Shown: positions 1 to 7,059 of the stretch, piece by piece
Layout of the letters: the number at the start of each line of letters is the position of its first letter
Numbering within the stretch: the first letter of the stretch is position 1
DNA from: Herbiconiux sp. VKM Ac-1786
GTDB lineage: Bacteria; Actinomycetota; Actinomycetes; Actinomycetales; Microbacteriaceae
Reading direction: 5' to 3'
Assembly: GCF_015350805.1 (NCBI RefSeq)
Contig: NZ_JADKSG010000001.1
Span: 1,178,001-1,242,000 of the forward strand
DNA length: 64,000 nucleotides
Notes under the pieces: generated by a model
What the model was told of the DNA's origin: nothing
Database searches by the model: none
What the model saw: the letters and a program-made list of their open reading frames with translations, nothing else
Position numbers and translations under genes: made by a program

Positions 1-687
1 GAGCCGCTGATCGACGTGCGGCTGTTCGCGCACCGCGGCGTCTGGACCGCCCACGTCGTCGCCCTGGCGTTCGGCTTCGCGATGTTCGGCACGTTCATCC
101 TGGTGCCCACCCTGCTGCAGCTGCCCTCGGCGCTCGGCTACGGCTTCGGGCTGTCGGTGACGGAGGCCGGGCTCTACCTGCTGCCCACCGTCGTCGCGAT
201 GGTGATCTCGGGCGTGCTCGCGGGCATCCTGATCCGGCGGGTCGGGCCGAAGATCCCGATGGTGCTCGGCGGGGTGTCGGTGACCGTGGCGTTCGTGCTG
301 CCGGCGCTCGGGCACGGGGAGACCTGGCAGATCCTGCTGTCGGGCATCCTGACCGGCATCGGCATCGGCATGGCCCTCGCCGCCACCTCGAACGCGATCG
401 TCGAGAGCGTACCGGCGGCACAGACCAGCGAGGCGATCAGCGCGAACACGGTCATCCGCACGGTCGGCAGCAGCGTCGGCACCGCGGTGATCGCGGCGCT
501 GATCTCGTCGAACGTGTCGCCGCAGGGAGCGCCGCTCGACGACGCGTTCACCGTGGGCTTCTGGGCGTCGGCGGGGGTCGGGGTGCTGGCGATCCTCGCG
601 GCGCTCGTGGCGCCGTCGCTGCGGGCGCGCCGTCGCGAGGCGGCCGCGGCGGGCGTCACCGACGCCCCCGAGCTCGAGGGGCGCTAG
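1..687 (+). CDS. MFS drug exporter, DHA2 (EmrB/QacA) family, C-terminal part
   Basis: The open frame runs into the window from upstream and ends with TAG at 685-687, so only the last 228 residues are seen. They contain five to six hydrophobic helices separated by short loops, with a glycine-rich helix around GIGIGMALAATSN followed by a TSEAIS loop and a TVGSSVGTAV helix. This arrangement is typical of the second half of 14-helix DHA2 proton antiporters, which export drugs or other small toxic compounds across the cytoplasmic membrane. The tail is short and charged. Substrate cannot be told. It converges on the glycosidase gene at 691, with only three bases between the stop codons. Confidence 0.85.
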   Translation, partial: EPLIDVRLFAHRGVWTAHVVALAFGFAMFGTFILVPTLLQLPSALGYGFGLSVTEAGLYLLPTVVAMVISGVLAGILIRRVGPKIPMVLGGVSVTVAFVLPALGHGETWQILLSGILTGIGIGMALAATSNAIVESVPAAQTSEAISANTVIRTVGSSVGTAVIAALISSNVSPQGAPLDDAFTVGFWASAGVGVLAILAALVAPSLRARRREAAAAGVTDAPELEGR

Positions 688-690
688 GCG

Positions 691-2406
691 CTACACACCG
701 CCGCCCGCCGCGGCGCGGGCGGCGGCCTCGCGGGCGAGGGTGAGGTAGACCGCCGCCGTCCAGGTGTAGGCGCGGTCGCGGAGGCCGGCACCGGTCAGGG
801 CGTCGAAGTTCTCGGCGAAGCCCGACCGCTCGCAGAGCCGGCGGAACCGGGCGCTGATCGTGTCGGCCAGCGCCGTCTCGCCCGCCGCCCGCAGGCCGTC
901 CTCGACGATCGCCGTCGACGGCGCCCAGATGGGTCCGCGCCAGTAGCCGTCGGCCTCGTACTCGGGGGTGTCGACCAGCTGCGTCGCCGGGCCGAACTCG
1001 GTGAGGTGCTGCTCGATGCGGCGGGCCAGGCGCTCGGAGTGCTGCCGGGTCAGATGCGGCGAGGCGACGATGGGCAGCGTGTTCAGCAGCGAGGTCTTCT
1101 TGCTCGCGCGACCACCGGCGGCGGCGCGGGCGACGAAGACGTCCTCGTCCCAGAGGCCGGTCAGGGCCGCGAGCATCGCACCGCCCTCGTCGCGCCAGCG
1201 CGCCGCGTCGGCCGGCAGCCCGAGCTCGGCGGCCAGCTCGGCGAGCACCGAGAGCTGCACCACGAGGAACGCCGCGAGGTCGGGCGCCTCGATCAGGCGG
1301 TCGTGGTCGAAGGTGGTCGAGTTGTCCCAGCCGCTGTCGTTGCCGTGCTGGTAGTGGGCGAGCGGATGCCCGGGCACCCGTCTCCGCTCCAGCCAGAACC
1401 CCGTCCAGCGCACGAGCGCGTCGTAGATCTCCCGCAGCTCGACGGCGCCCACCGGTTCGGCGAGCAGCCCCCGCAGCTTGCGGAAGGCCCACCCGTGGAT
1501 CGGCGGCTTGACGAAGTTGTAGAGCACCTCGGAGTGCGTGACCGAGTCGGGCAGGGCGCCGCTCGGGTCCTGGAAGTCGAACACGATCCGGAACTGGTCG
1601 AGCGCCTCCGCGGGGAGGCCGGGCGCCAGGGCCAGGGCGTTGAAGCAGTGGTCCCAGCTCCACACCTTGTCCATCCAGTGCTTGGACATGAAGACCGACT
1701 CGCGCTCGAGGAACCCGGCCGGCGAGACAGTCGCCGACCAGAGCACGTAGGCCGAGGCCACCACCGCGGGTGAGTCCTCCGTGCGCCAGCCGGCGATGCG
1801 TTCGACGTAGTCGTCGAACTCCCCCGCGACGGTGTCGACGATGTCGTCGAACGCCGTCGCGGACGTGTAGGGCGCGAGCGCCGTCTCGTACTCCTCGATG
1901 ACGATCTCCCACTCGGCGCCGCGCGCGGTCACCGCGCGCTCGCTCTCGCCGAGCGCCTCGGCGCCGTGCAGCTCGAGCTCCCCGCGCAGCCGGCTGATGC
2001 GGTATCGCCGACCGGTCTCGTAGGAGGTGAAGACCGCGGAGCCGTCGATCGGGTCGCGGAAGAAGTAGGTGCCCGTGAACGGGGTGAGCTCGGGGGTCGC
2101 GTCGGCGATGCGCAGCCCGAGGCCGCGGCCCCGCAGCCGCACGGCGCTCTCGGACTCGAAGACCGCGTCGACCCGGGCGTCATCCGCCGCCACCCAGCTG
2201 AGCCGGGCGGGGCCCGCCTCGACCGTCACGACCGGGAGCGTGGGCTCGAACGCGAAGATCGGGTGCATGCCCGTGCGGTGCGAGACGAGGTGCAGCTGCT
2301 CGCGCACGGTGTGCAGGCCGACGACCGGCGAGATGTCGAGCCAGGAGCGGCGGCGGCTGAACGGGATCTGCCGCACGTCGAAGTCGAGGGAGGAGGGTCG
2401 GGACAC
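691..2406 (-). CDS. GH63-like (MGH1-like) intracellular glycoside hydrolase
   Basis: 571 residues without signal peptide, so the enzyme should act in the cytoplasm on imported oligosaccharides. An N-terminal beta-rich region (about 1-180) precedes an (alpha/alpha)6-barrel region with WSWDHCF (about 250), DPSGALPDSV (about 280), GNDSGWDNST (about 358) and YWRGPIWAPS (about 490). These resemble GH63/GH37/mannosylglycerate-hydrolase-like enzymes, where the SGWD aspartate is the usual general acid. GTG at 2404-2406 is chosen because AAAGG lies five bases upstream; the longer open frame reads antisense into the permease gene. It is the last gene of the ABC operon, 50 bp after the permease. The exact glycosidic bond is not predictable from sequence alone. 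Confidence 0.78.
   Translation of the reverse strand: MSRPSSLDFDVRQIPFSRRRSWLDISPVVGLHTVREQLHLVSHRTGMHPIFAFEPTLPVVTVEAGPARLSWVAADDARVDAVFESESAVRLRGRGLGLRIADATPELTPFTGTYFFRDPIDGSAVFTSYETGRRYRISRLRGELELHGAEALGESERAVTARGAEWEIVIEEYETALAPYTSATAFDDIVDTVAGEFDDYVERIAGWRTEDSPAVVASAYVLWSATVSPAGFLERESVFMSKHWMDKVWSWDHCFNALALAPGLPAEALDQFRIVFDFQDPSGALPDSVTHSEVLYNFVKPPIHGWAFRKLRGLLAEPVGAVELREIYDALVRWTGFWLERRRVPGHPLAHYQHGNDSGWDNSTTFDHDRLIEAPDLAAFLVVQLSVLAELAAELGLPADAARWRDEGGAMLAALTGLWDEDVFVARAAAGGRASKKTSLLNTLPIVASPHLTRQHSERLARRIEQHLTEFGPATQLVDTPEYEADGYWRGPIWAPSTAIVEDGLRAAGETALADTISARFRRLCERSGFAENFDALTGAGLRDRAYTWTAAVYLTLAREAAARAAAGGGV
698..725. terminator. GC-rich hairpin at convergent gene ends
   Basis: A 10-bp perfect stem (ccgccgcccg at 698-707, cgggcggcgg at 716-725) with an 8-nt loop lies just inside the 3' end of the minus-strand glycosidase and just beyond the stop of the plus-strand exporter. 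There is no U tract, so its role as a shared terminator is inferred from position only. Confidence 0.35.
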
Positions 2407-2456
2407 GATGGCCTTTCGGGACGAGCAGGAGTGAGGAGAAGAAGGAGAAGGTGCGG

Positions 2457-3278
2457 TCAGTCCTTGACGGCGCCGGCCGTGACCCCGGCGGCGACGTAGC
2501 GCTGGGCGACCACGAGCAGCACGGCGGCCGGGATGCTCGCCACGACCGCGGTGGCCATGATGGCGTTCCACTCCTGATTGTTGTTGCCGATGTAGCGGTA
2601 GATGCCCATGGTGATCGGCTGCAGCGAGCCGCCGCCGTCGAGCGTGGAGGCGAACAGGAAGTCCGACCACGACCAGAGGAACGCGAACAGCGAGACGGTG
2701 ACGATCGAGTTGCGGCTGACCGGCAGCACGATCGAGCGGAAGGTGCGCCAGTTGCCCGCCCCGTCGATCTTCGCCGCGTTCAGCAGCTCGTTCGGGATGC
2801 CCGACATGAAGGCGGTGAAGATGAGCACGCCGAACGGCACGGCGAGCGTCGAGTCGGCGAGGATCAGCCCGGGGATCGAGTTCAGGATGCCCAGGTTGAG
2901 GTAGATCGCGTAGAACCCCATCGCCATGATGATGCCGGGGATCATCTGCGCCACGAGCAGCACGAAGCTCAGGGCGCCTCCCCCGGGCATCCGGAGCTTG
3001 GCGAGCGCGTAGGCCGCCGGGGCGGACAGCACCACGGTGAGCACGACGGTGCCGATGCCGATCACGAAGCTGGTGCCGAGGAACGGCAGCTGCTGCGAGA
3101 GCACGGCCTCGTAGCCCTCGAAGGTGGGATCGAACGGGAACAGGCTCGGCGGGTCCTGGCGCATCGCGCCCGACTTGGTGAGCGAGACGTTGATCATCCA
3201 GTAGATCGGGAAGAGCATGATGCCGGTGAGCACGAGGCCGATGACGGTGTCGAACCAGCGGCGGCGGGTGGTCGTCAT
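2457..3278 (-). CDS. Carbohydrate ABC transporter permease, MalG type
   Basis: 273 residues with about six membrane helices. The cytoplasmic coupling EAA loop is visible as NELLNAAKIDGAGNWRTFRSIVLP, in which AAKIDGAG is the conserved core that contacts the ATPase. It forms the inner-membrane channel together with the MalF-type partner encoded just upstream. Its ATG overlaps the stop of that gene by four bases (ATGA), so the two are translationally coupled. No ATPase gene is present in the locus, which is common for actinobacterial CUT1 sugar importers that share an MsiK-type ATPase encoded elsewhere. The sugar imported is unknown; the flanking glycosidases suggest an oligosaccharide. Confidence 0.92.
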   Translation of the reverse strand: MTTTRRRWFDTVIGLVLTGIMLFPIYWMINVSLTKSGAMRQDPPSLFPFDPTFEGYEAVLSQQLPFLGTSFVIGIGTVVLTVVLSAPAAYALAKLRMPGGGALSFVLLVAQMIPGIIMAMGFYAIYLNLGILNSIPGLILADSTLAVPFGVLIFTAFMSGIPNELLNAAKIDGAGNWRTFRSIVLPVSRNSIVTVSLFAFLWSWSDFLFASTLDGGGSLQPITMGIYRYIGNNNQEWNAIMATAVVASIPAAVLLVVAQRYVAAGVTAGAVKD

Positions 3279-4264
3279 GAGGGGTCCAATCGACGCTGGG
3301 CGCGGATGTAGATGAAGCCGAACACGAGGGCGATCACGATCAGCAGGTTGCCCACGGCGGCGGCGGGCGAGAGGTCGGGCAGCGCCGAGCCGAAGCCCAG
3401 CCGGTACGACCAGATCGCGAAGGTGGTGGACGAGGATCCCGGGCCGCCCTTCGTCATGATCCAGATGATGTCGAAGACCTTCAGCGTGTAGACGAGACCG
3501 AGCAGCACGGTGATCGCCGACACCGGCCGCAGCAGTGGGAAGGTGATGCGCCAGAACTTCTGCCAGCCGTTCGCGCCGTCGATCGAGGCGGCCTCGTAGA
3601 CCTCCTCGGGGATCGACTGCAGCCCGCTGTAGAGGATGACGAGGTTGAACGGGATGCCGATCCAGATGTTCGCGACGATCACCGAGATCAGCGAGAACTG
3701 GGGCGAGGTGAGCCAGTTGACCTGCCCGATGCCGAAGGCCTCGAGGAAGGAGTTGACGACGCCGGAGTCGCTGTTGAGCATCCAGGACCAGGTGGAGGCC
3801 GACACCAGCAGCGGCAGCAGCCACGGCACGAGGAAGAGGGCGCGCAGGGTGCCCGACAGGGGGAAGCGGCGGAAGAAGAACACCGCGAGCGCGAGCCCCA
3901 GGGAGTACTGGAAGACGATCGAGACGAGCGTGAACAGGGTGGTGTTCAGCAGCGCCGGGGCGAAGGTGGCGTCGCTCAGCACGGCGATGTAGTTGTCGAA
4001 GCCCGCGAAGGGGGCGGTTCCGTCGATGAACGACCGCACCGTGTAGTCGCGGAAGCTCAGCTCGAGGTTGCGGACGAGCGGGTAGGCGTAGAAGACGAGC
4101 AGGTAGATCACGACCGGTGCGGCGAACGCCCAGCCGGCCCAGTGGCCTTTCAGCCGGCGGCGGCGCGGAGCGGCCCCGGCCGCCGGGGCGACGGGCTCTG
4201 GGCCCGCCGCCCCGCGACCGCGACCACGCGCAGCCGAGCCGGAACGGGTCTCGGTGGCTGTCAT
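3275..4264 (-). CDS. Carbohydrate ABC transporter permease, MalF type
   Basis: 329 residues. A basic, low-complexity N-terminus (about 1-40) leads into six membrane helices. The EAA loop reads EEVYEAASIDGANGWQKF, the usual CUT1 signature. The ATG at 4262-4264 has a GAGAGA ribosome site upstream. It follows the binding-protein gene after a 96-bp gap that carries a GGT/GAT repeat, and overlaps the next permease gene by four bases. It should pair with that permease in the cytoplasmic membrane. Confidence 0.92.
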   Translation of the reverse strand: MTATETRSGSAARGRGRGAAGPEPVAPAAGAAPRRRRLKGHWAGWAFAAPVVIYLLVFYAYPLVRNLELSFRDYTVRSFIDGTAPFAGFDNYIAVLSDATFAPALLNTTLFTLVSIVFQYSLGLALAVFFFRRFPLSGTLRALFLVPWLLPLLVSASTWSWMLNSDSGVVNSFLEAFGIGQVNWLTSPQFSLISVIVANIWIGIPFNLVILYSGLQSIPEEVYEAASIDGANGWQKFWRITFPLLRPVSAITVLLGLVYTLKVFDIIWIMTKGGPGSSSTTFAIWSYRLGFGSALPDLSPAAAVGNLLIVIALVFGFIYIRAQRRLDPS

Positions 4265-4281
4265 GGTGCTGTCTCTCGTTC

Positions 4282-4315
4282 GGTGGTGATGGTGGTGGTG
4301 GTGATGGTGGTGGTG
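4282..4315. repeat. GGT/GAT trinucleotide repeat between importer genes
   Basis: 34 bases of nearly pure GGT triplets interrupted by two GAT triplets, all untranslated, in the 96-bp gap between the binding-protein stop (4361) and the permease start (4264). In the transcript it would read as an ACC/AUC-rich, poorly structured leader upstream of the permease ribosome site. Confidence 0.7.
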
Positions 4316-4360
4316 CCCGTCTCGAGGGCCGGCGGGCGTGGTGCAGCGGCTGGGCGCGCG

Positions 4361-5617
4361 CTACTTCGTGAGCCCGGCCGAGGCCGCGCTCTGCGCCGCG
4401 GCGAGGGCGTCGGCCGCCGACTGCGAGCCGGTGAGCGAGGCCTGCACCGCGGTCCAGAGCTGCTCGGAGATCACCGGGTAGTCGGTGCCGAGGTTGTCGC
4501 CGGTGCGGCCCTGGGCAGCGCCGACCGCGTCGATCCACGGCTCGAGGGTGGCGTCCTCGGCCAGCTGCGCCTGCTGCGCCGCCTCGGTGGGGGCGATGTA
4601 GTTCAGCGAGTTGTCGGTGGCGACCAGGTTGTCGGTGTCGGTCAGGCAGGCCACGATCTTCTGCGACGCGGCGTAGCGCGCCGAGTCCTTCTGCACCGGG
4701 ATGCTCAGGAACTCGCCGCCGGTGGGAGCCGGTGCGGCGCCGCCGTCGGCCGCCGGGATCGGGATGACCTCGTACCCCGCCTCGGCCGCGCCGGCCTTCT
4801 GCCAGGTGCCGTTCTCGGCGAAGGCGAAGTCGCCGGTGAGGAACTCCTCCCAGCTCGTGGTCTGGGTGTTGTTGATCACCGAGTTCGGGGCGTAGCCCTT
4901 GGTGACCCAGTCGGTCCAGAGCTGCACGGCCGACTGCGCCTCGCTCGAGTCGAGCTCGGTCAGCTCGGCGCCCGATCCCCAGAACCAGGGCAGGAACTGG
5001 AAGCTGCCCTCCTCGGTGCCGATGCCCGAGAAGGTGATGCCCTTCTTGCCGCTCGCGGTGACCTTCTCGAGCGCCGAGGTGAGCGACGCCCAGTCGGTGA
5101 CCGAGGCGATGTCGACCCCGGCCGCCTTCAGCACCTCGGGGTTGTAGTAGAGCGCGAGGGTGTTCGCGCCGATCGGCACACCGTAGGTATTGCCGTCGAC
5201 CTCGCCGGCCGAGATGAGGTTCGGCGCGACGGCCGAGACGTCGAGGCCGTTCTCGTCGGTGGTGGTCAGGATGCCCGCCTCCGCGAGCGTCGAGATCACG
5301 GGGTTGTCGATCAGGAGCACGTCGGGCGAGCTGCTCTGCTGGCCGGCGAGGAGCGCCTTGCTGGTGAGGTCGCTGGTGTCGTACGCGGTGCGCTTCACGG
5401 TGACGCCGGCCTCGGTGGCGCAGGAGTCGATGACCTTCGCCCAGGCGCTGGTCTCGTCGTACTGGGGGTACGGGTCCCAGAAGGTGTACTCGCCGCCGGC
5501 GTCTGCGGAATCGGTGCCGGAGGTGGTGCCGCCGCCGGAGCAGCCGGCGAGGGTGATGCCGATGACGGCGGTGGCGGCGAGCGCTCCGAGGGCGCGGCCT
5601 CTCTTGGTGGTGATCAC
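4361..5617 (-). CDS. Sugar ABC transporter substrate-binding lipoprotein
   Basis: 418 residues. A basic start (ITTKRGR) is followed by a hydrophobic segment ending in the lipobox LAGC, so the mature protein is a lipid-anchored extracytoplasmic binding protein. The remainder is a two-lobed family 1 solute-binding fold with YNPEVLKAAGVD and WASLTSALEKVTASG typical of CUT1 proteins. GTG at 5615-5617 is chosen because AGAGGAA lies just upstream and because it gives a proper signal peptide. It delivers sugar to the two permeases that follow. A perfect palindrome at 5713-5730, matching two others near the lacI gene, lies about 100 bp upstream and implies repression by that regulator. Confidence 0.92.
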   Translation of the reverse strand: MITTKRGRALGALAATAVIGITLAGCSGGGTTSGTDSADAGGEYTFWDPYPQYDETSAWAKVIDSCATEAGVTVKRTAYDTSDLTSKALLAGQQSSSPDVLLIDNPVISTLAEAGILTTTDENGLDVSAVAPNLISAGEVDGNTYGVPIGANTLALYYNPEVLKAAGVDIASVTDWASLTSALEKVTASGKKGITFSGIGTEEGSFQFLPWFWGSGAELTELDSSEAQSAVQLWTDWVTKGYAPNSVINNTQTTSWEEFLTGDFAFAENGTWQKAGAAEAGYEVIPIPAADGGAAPAPTGGEFLSIPVQKDSARYAASQKIVACLTDTDNLVATDNSLNYIAPTEAAQQAQLAEDATLEPWIDAVGAAQGRTGDNLGTDYPVISEQLWTAVQASLTGSQSAADALAAAQSAASAGLTK

Positions 5618-5712
5618 GGTATTCCTCTCTGAATGGGATCGGGTGGTGCGGTGGTGCTCGGGTACTGCGTCTGCGGGGTGCCGGTCGGGGTGGTGGTGGC
5701 GGGCCTCCGGCC

Positions 5713-5730
5713 CGTCGAACCGGTTCGACG
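5713..5730. promoter_or_regulatory. LacI-family operator 1 (upstream of binding-protein gene)
   Basis: Perfect 18-bp palindrome cgtcgaacc/ggttcgacg. Its 14-bp core tcgaaccggttcga recurs at 6794-6807 and 6936-6949, which together flank the lacI gene and precede every transcription unit of the locus. LacI-family operators are typically such even palindromes with a central CG. Confidence 0.8.
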
Positions 5731-5737
5731 ACACACG

Positions 5738-5763
5738 AAAAAAGGGGGGCGGGTGGCGCCCCC
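5738..5763 (-). terminator. Rho-independent terminator of the lacI gene
   Basis: On the minus strand, stem GGGGGCG / CGCCCCC with loop CCACC is followed directly by TTTTTT. It starts four bases beyond the lacI stop codon and separates lacI from the downstream transporter operon, which must therefore have its own promoter in 5618-5737. Confidence 0.85.
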
Positions 5764-5766
5764 GAT

Positions 5767-6768
5767 TCACGCGGTGCTGCCTCGCACGGTCAGCTCGGGT
5801 TCGACGAACTTCACGATCGGCGGCGCGTAGTCGGGGTCGATGATGCGCCGCACCAGGTGCTGGACCGCCTCGCGGGCCAGCGTGTCGGGCGAGGTCTCCA
5901 CGGCCGTGTACGGCAGCTGGAAGCTCCGCCCGAAATCTCGGGGGAAGAGGCTGACGACCGAGAGGTCGTCGGGCACGACGGTGCCCCGCTCCTGCAGGAT
6001 GCGCGGCAGGGCCGCGATCGACGCGTCGTTGTGCACGATCAGCGCGGTCGCCGTCGGGCGCGCGTCGAGGATGGCGTTCAGGCTGCGGTCGATGGCCGGC
6101 TGCTGCGACTCGCCGTAGTAGGTGTACAGCGTGATCCCGTAGCGGGCCGCCCGCTCCATCGCGGCGTCGCGGAAGCGCCAGGCGTAGGCGCCGCCGCGTT
6201 CGAAGACGTGCCGGGGCGGGGCCAGCAGGATGACCTCGCGGTGGCCGAGCCCGTAGAGCTGGTCGACGAGCAGCCGGGCCGCCTCGCCGAAGTCGAGGTC
6301 GAACACGTCGACACCCTCGGTGTCGCGCGGCAGGCCGATCAGCGCCGCGGGCTGGCGGGCCGCGCGCAGCGGGGCCAGCCGGGGGTCGTCGTGCGCGATG
6401 TCGAGCAGGATGATGCCGTCGACCATGTTCGACTGCGTGATGCGCCGCACCGCGGCCGGCCCGTCGGAGTCGGTGACCATCAGGATGTCGTAGCCGACCT
6501 CCCGGGCCGCCTGCGAGATGGCGTAGATGTACTGGAGCATGGCCGGCGGGAACTCGTCCTCGTGGAACTGCAGCAGCAGGCCCAGTACCATCGTCTCCGA
6601 GGTCGCGAGGGCGCGGGCTCCGGCGTTCACCGTGAAGCCGAGGCGGCTGATGGCCGACTCGATGCGCTCGCGGGTCTCGCGGGAGATCGTGCGCTTCCCC
6701 GACAGCGCGTAGGAGACGGTGCTGCGGGAGACCCCCGCTTCCCGTGCTACGTCTCCGATGGTGGCCAC
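5767..6768 (-). CDS. LacI-family transcriptional repressor of the glycan locus
   Basis: 333 residues. The N-terminal helix-turn-helix reads IGDVAREAGVSRSTVSYALSG (about 3-23), followed by a hinge helix with ARALAT, then a periplasmic-binding-protein-like effector domain to the end. It is expected to bind the tcgaaccggttcga palindromes as a dimer and to release them on binding a sugar ligand. The start is GTG at 6766-6768 behind GAGAGGGG. It sits between the importer operon and the divergent surface glycosidase, and one operator (6794-6807) lies 26 bp upstream of its own start, suggesting autorepression. Confidence 0.93.
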   Translation of the reverse strand: MATIGDVAREAGVSRSTVSYALSGKRTISRETRERIESAISRLGFTVNAGARALATSETMVLGLLLQFHEDEFPPAMLQYIYAISQAAREVGYDILMVTDSDGPAAVRRITQSNMVDGIILLDIAHDDPRLAPLRAARQPAALIGLPRDTEGVDVFDLDFGEAARLLVDQLYGLGHREVILLAPPRHVFERGGAYAWRFRDAAMERAARYGITLYTYYGESQQPAIDRSLNAILDARPTATALIVHNDASIAALPRILQERGTVVPDDLSVVSLFPRDFGRSFQLPYTAVETSPDTLAREAVQHLVRRIIDPDYAPPIVKFVEPELTVRGSTA

Positions 6769-6793
6769 GATGCCCCTCTCCGCTCTCGACCGG

Positions 6794-6807
6794 TCGAACC
6801 GGTTCGA
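6794..6807. promoter_or_regulatory. LacI-family operator 2 (upstream of lacI)
   Basis: Perfect 14-bp palindrome tcgaaccggttcga, 26 bp before the lacI GTG, on the core shared with the other two copies. Position suggests autoregulation. Confidence 0.78.
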
Positions 6808-6903
6808 TCAAATTACGGGACGAAATGGCCTCGGCGCAAGTCCGAATGTCGTCGAATGGGCCGGATGCGCCGCGTCCATGATGGTTTCGTCTCGAACTGC
6901 CCC

Positions 6904-6933
6904 TTGATTCCGGGCGGAAGGCATGTCTATATT
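6904..6933 (+). promoter_or_regulatory. Sigma-70-type promoter of the surface glycosidase
   Basis: TTGATT (6904-6909), an 18-bp spacer and TATATT (6928-6933). The operator at 6936-6949 begins two bases after the -10 box, so a bound repressor would cover the start of transcription. Confidence 0.65.
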
Positions 6934-6935
6934 CG

Positions 6936-6949
6936 TCGAACCGGTTCGA
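6936..6949. promoter_or_regulatory. LacI-family operator 3 (over the glycosidase start site)
   Basis: Third copy of the perfect palindrome tcgaaccggttcga, placed immediately downstream of the TATATT -10 box. This is the classic position for repression and links the wall glycosidase to the importer regulon. Confidence 0.8.
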
Positions 6950-6996
6950 TCGCTGATCAAGGATCTCTGATCGCTCGATCGCGTGATCGTCTGATC
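6948..6996. repeat. Phased GATC array in the 5' leader
   Basis: Seven GATC tetramers start at 6948, 6955, 6962, 6969, 6977, 6985 and 6993, that is at steps of 7,7,7,8,8,8. The unit is a degenerate gatcgct/gatcgtct. It overlaps the right edge of operator 3 and lies in the untranslated leader of the surface glycosidase, about 65-110 bases before its start codon. Function unknown. Confidence 0.8.
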
Positions 6997-7059
6997 GCTC
7001 AGAACCGGAGGCGACGGCGCCGGACGATGCGCCGTCACAACTCGACGAGAGGCAGCATC

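Noticed and set aside
4282-4315. GGT/GAT repeat as a phase-variation tract in coding sequence
   Set aside because: It lies between stop and start codons, not in a reading frame, so slippage would not switch a protein on or off.
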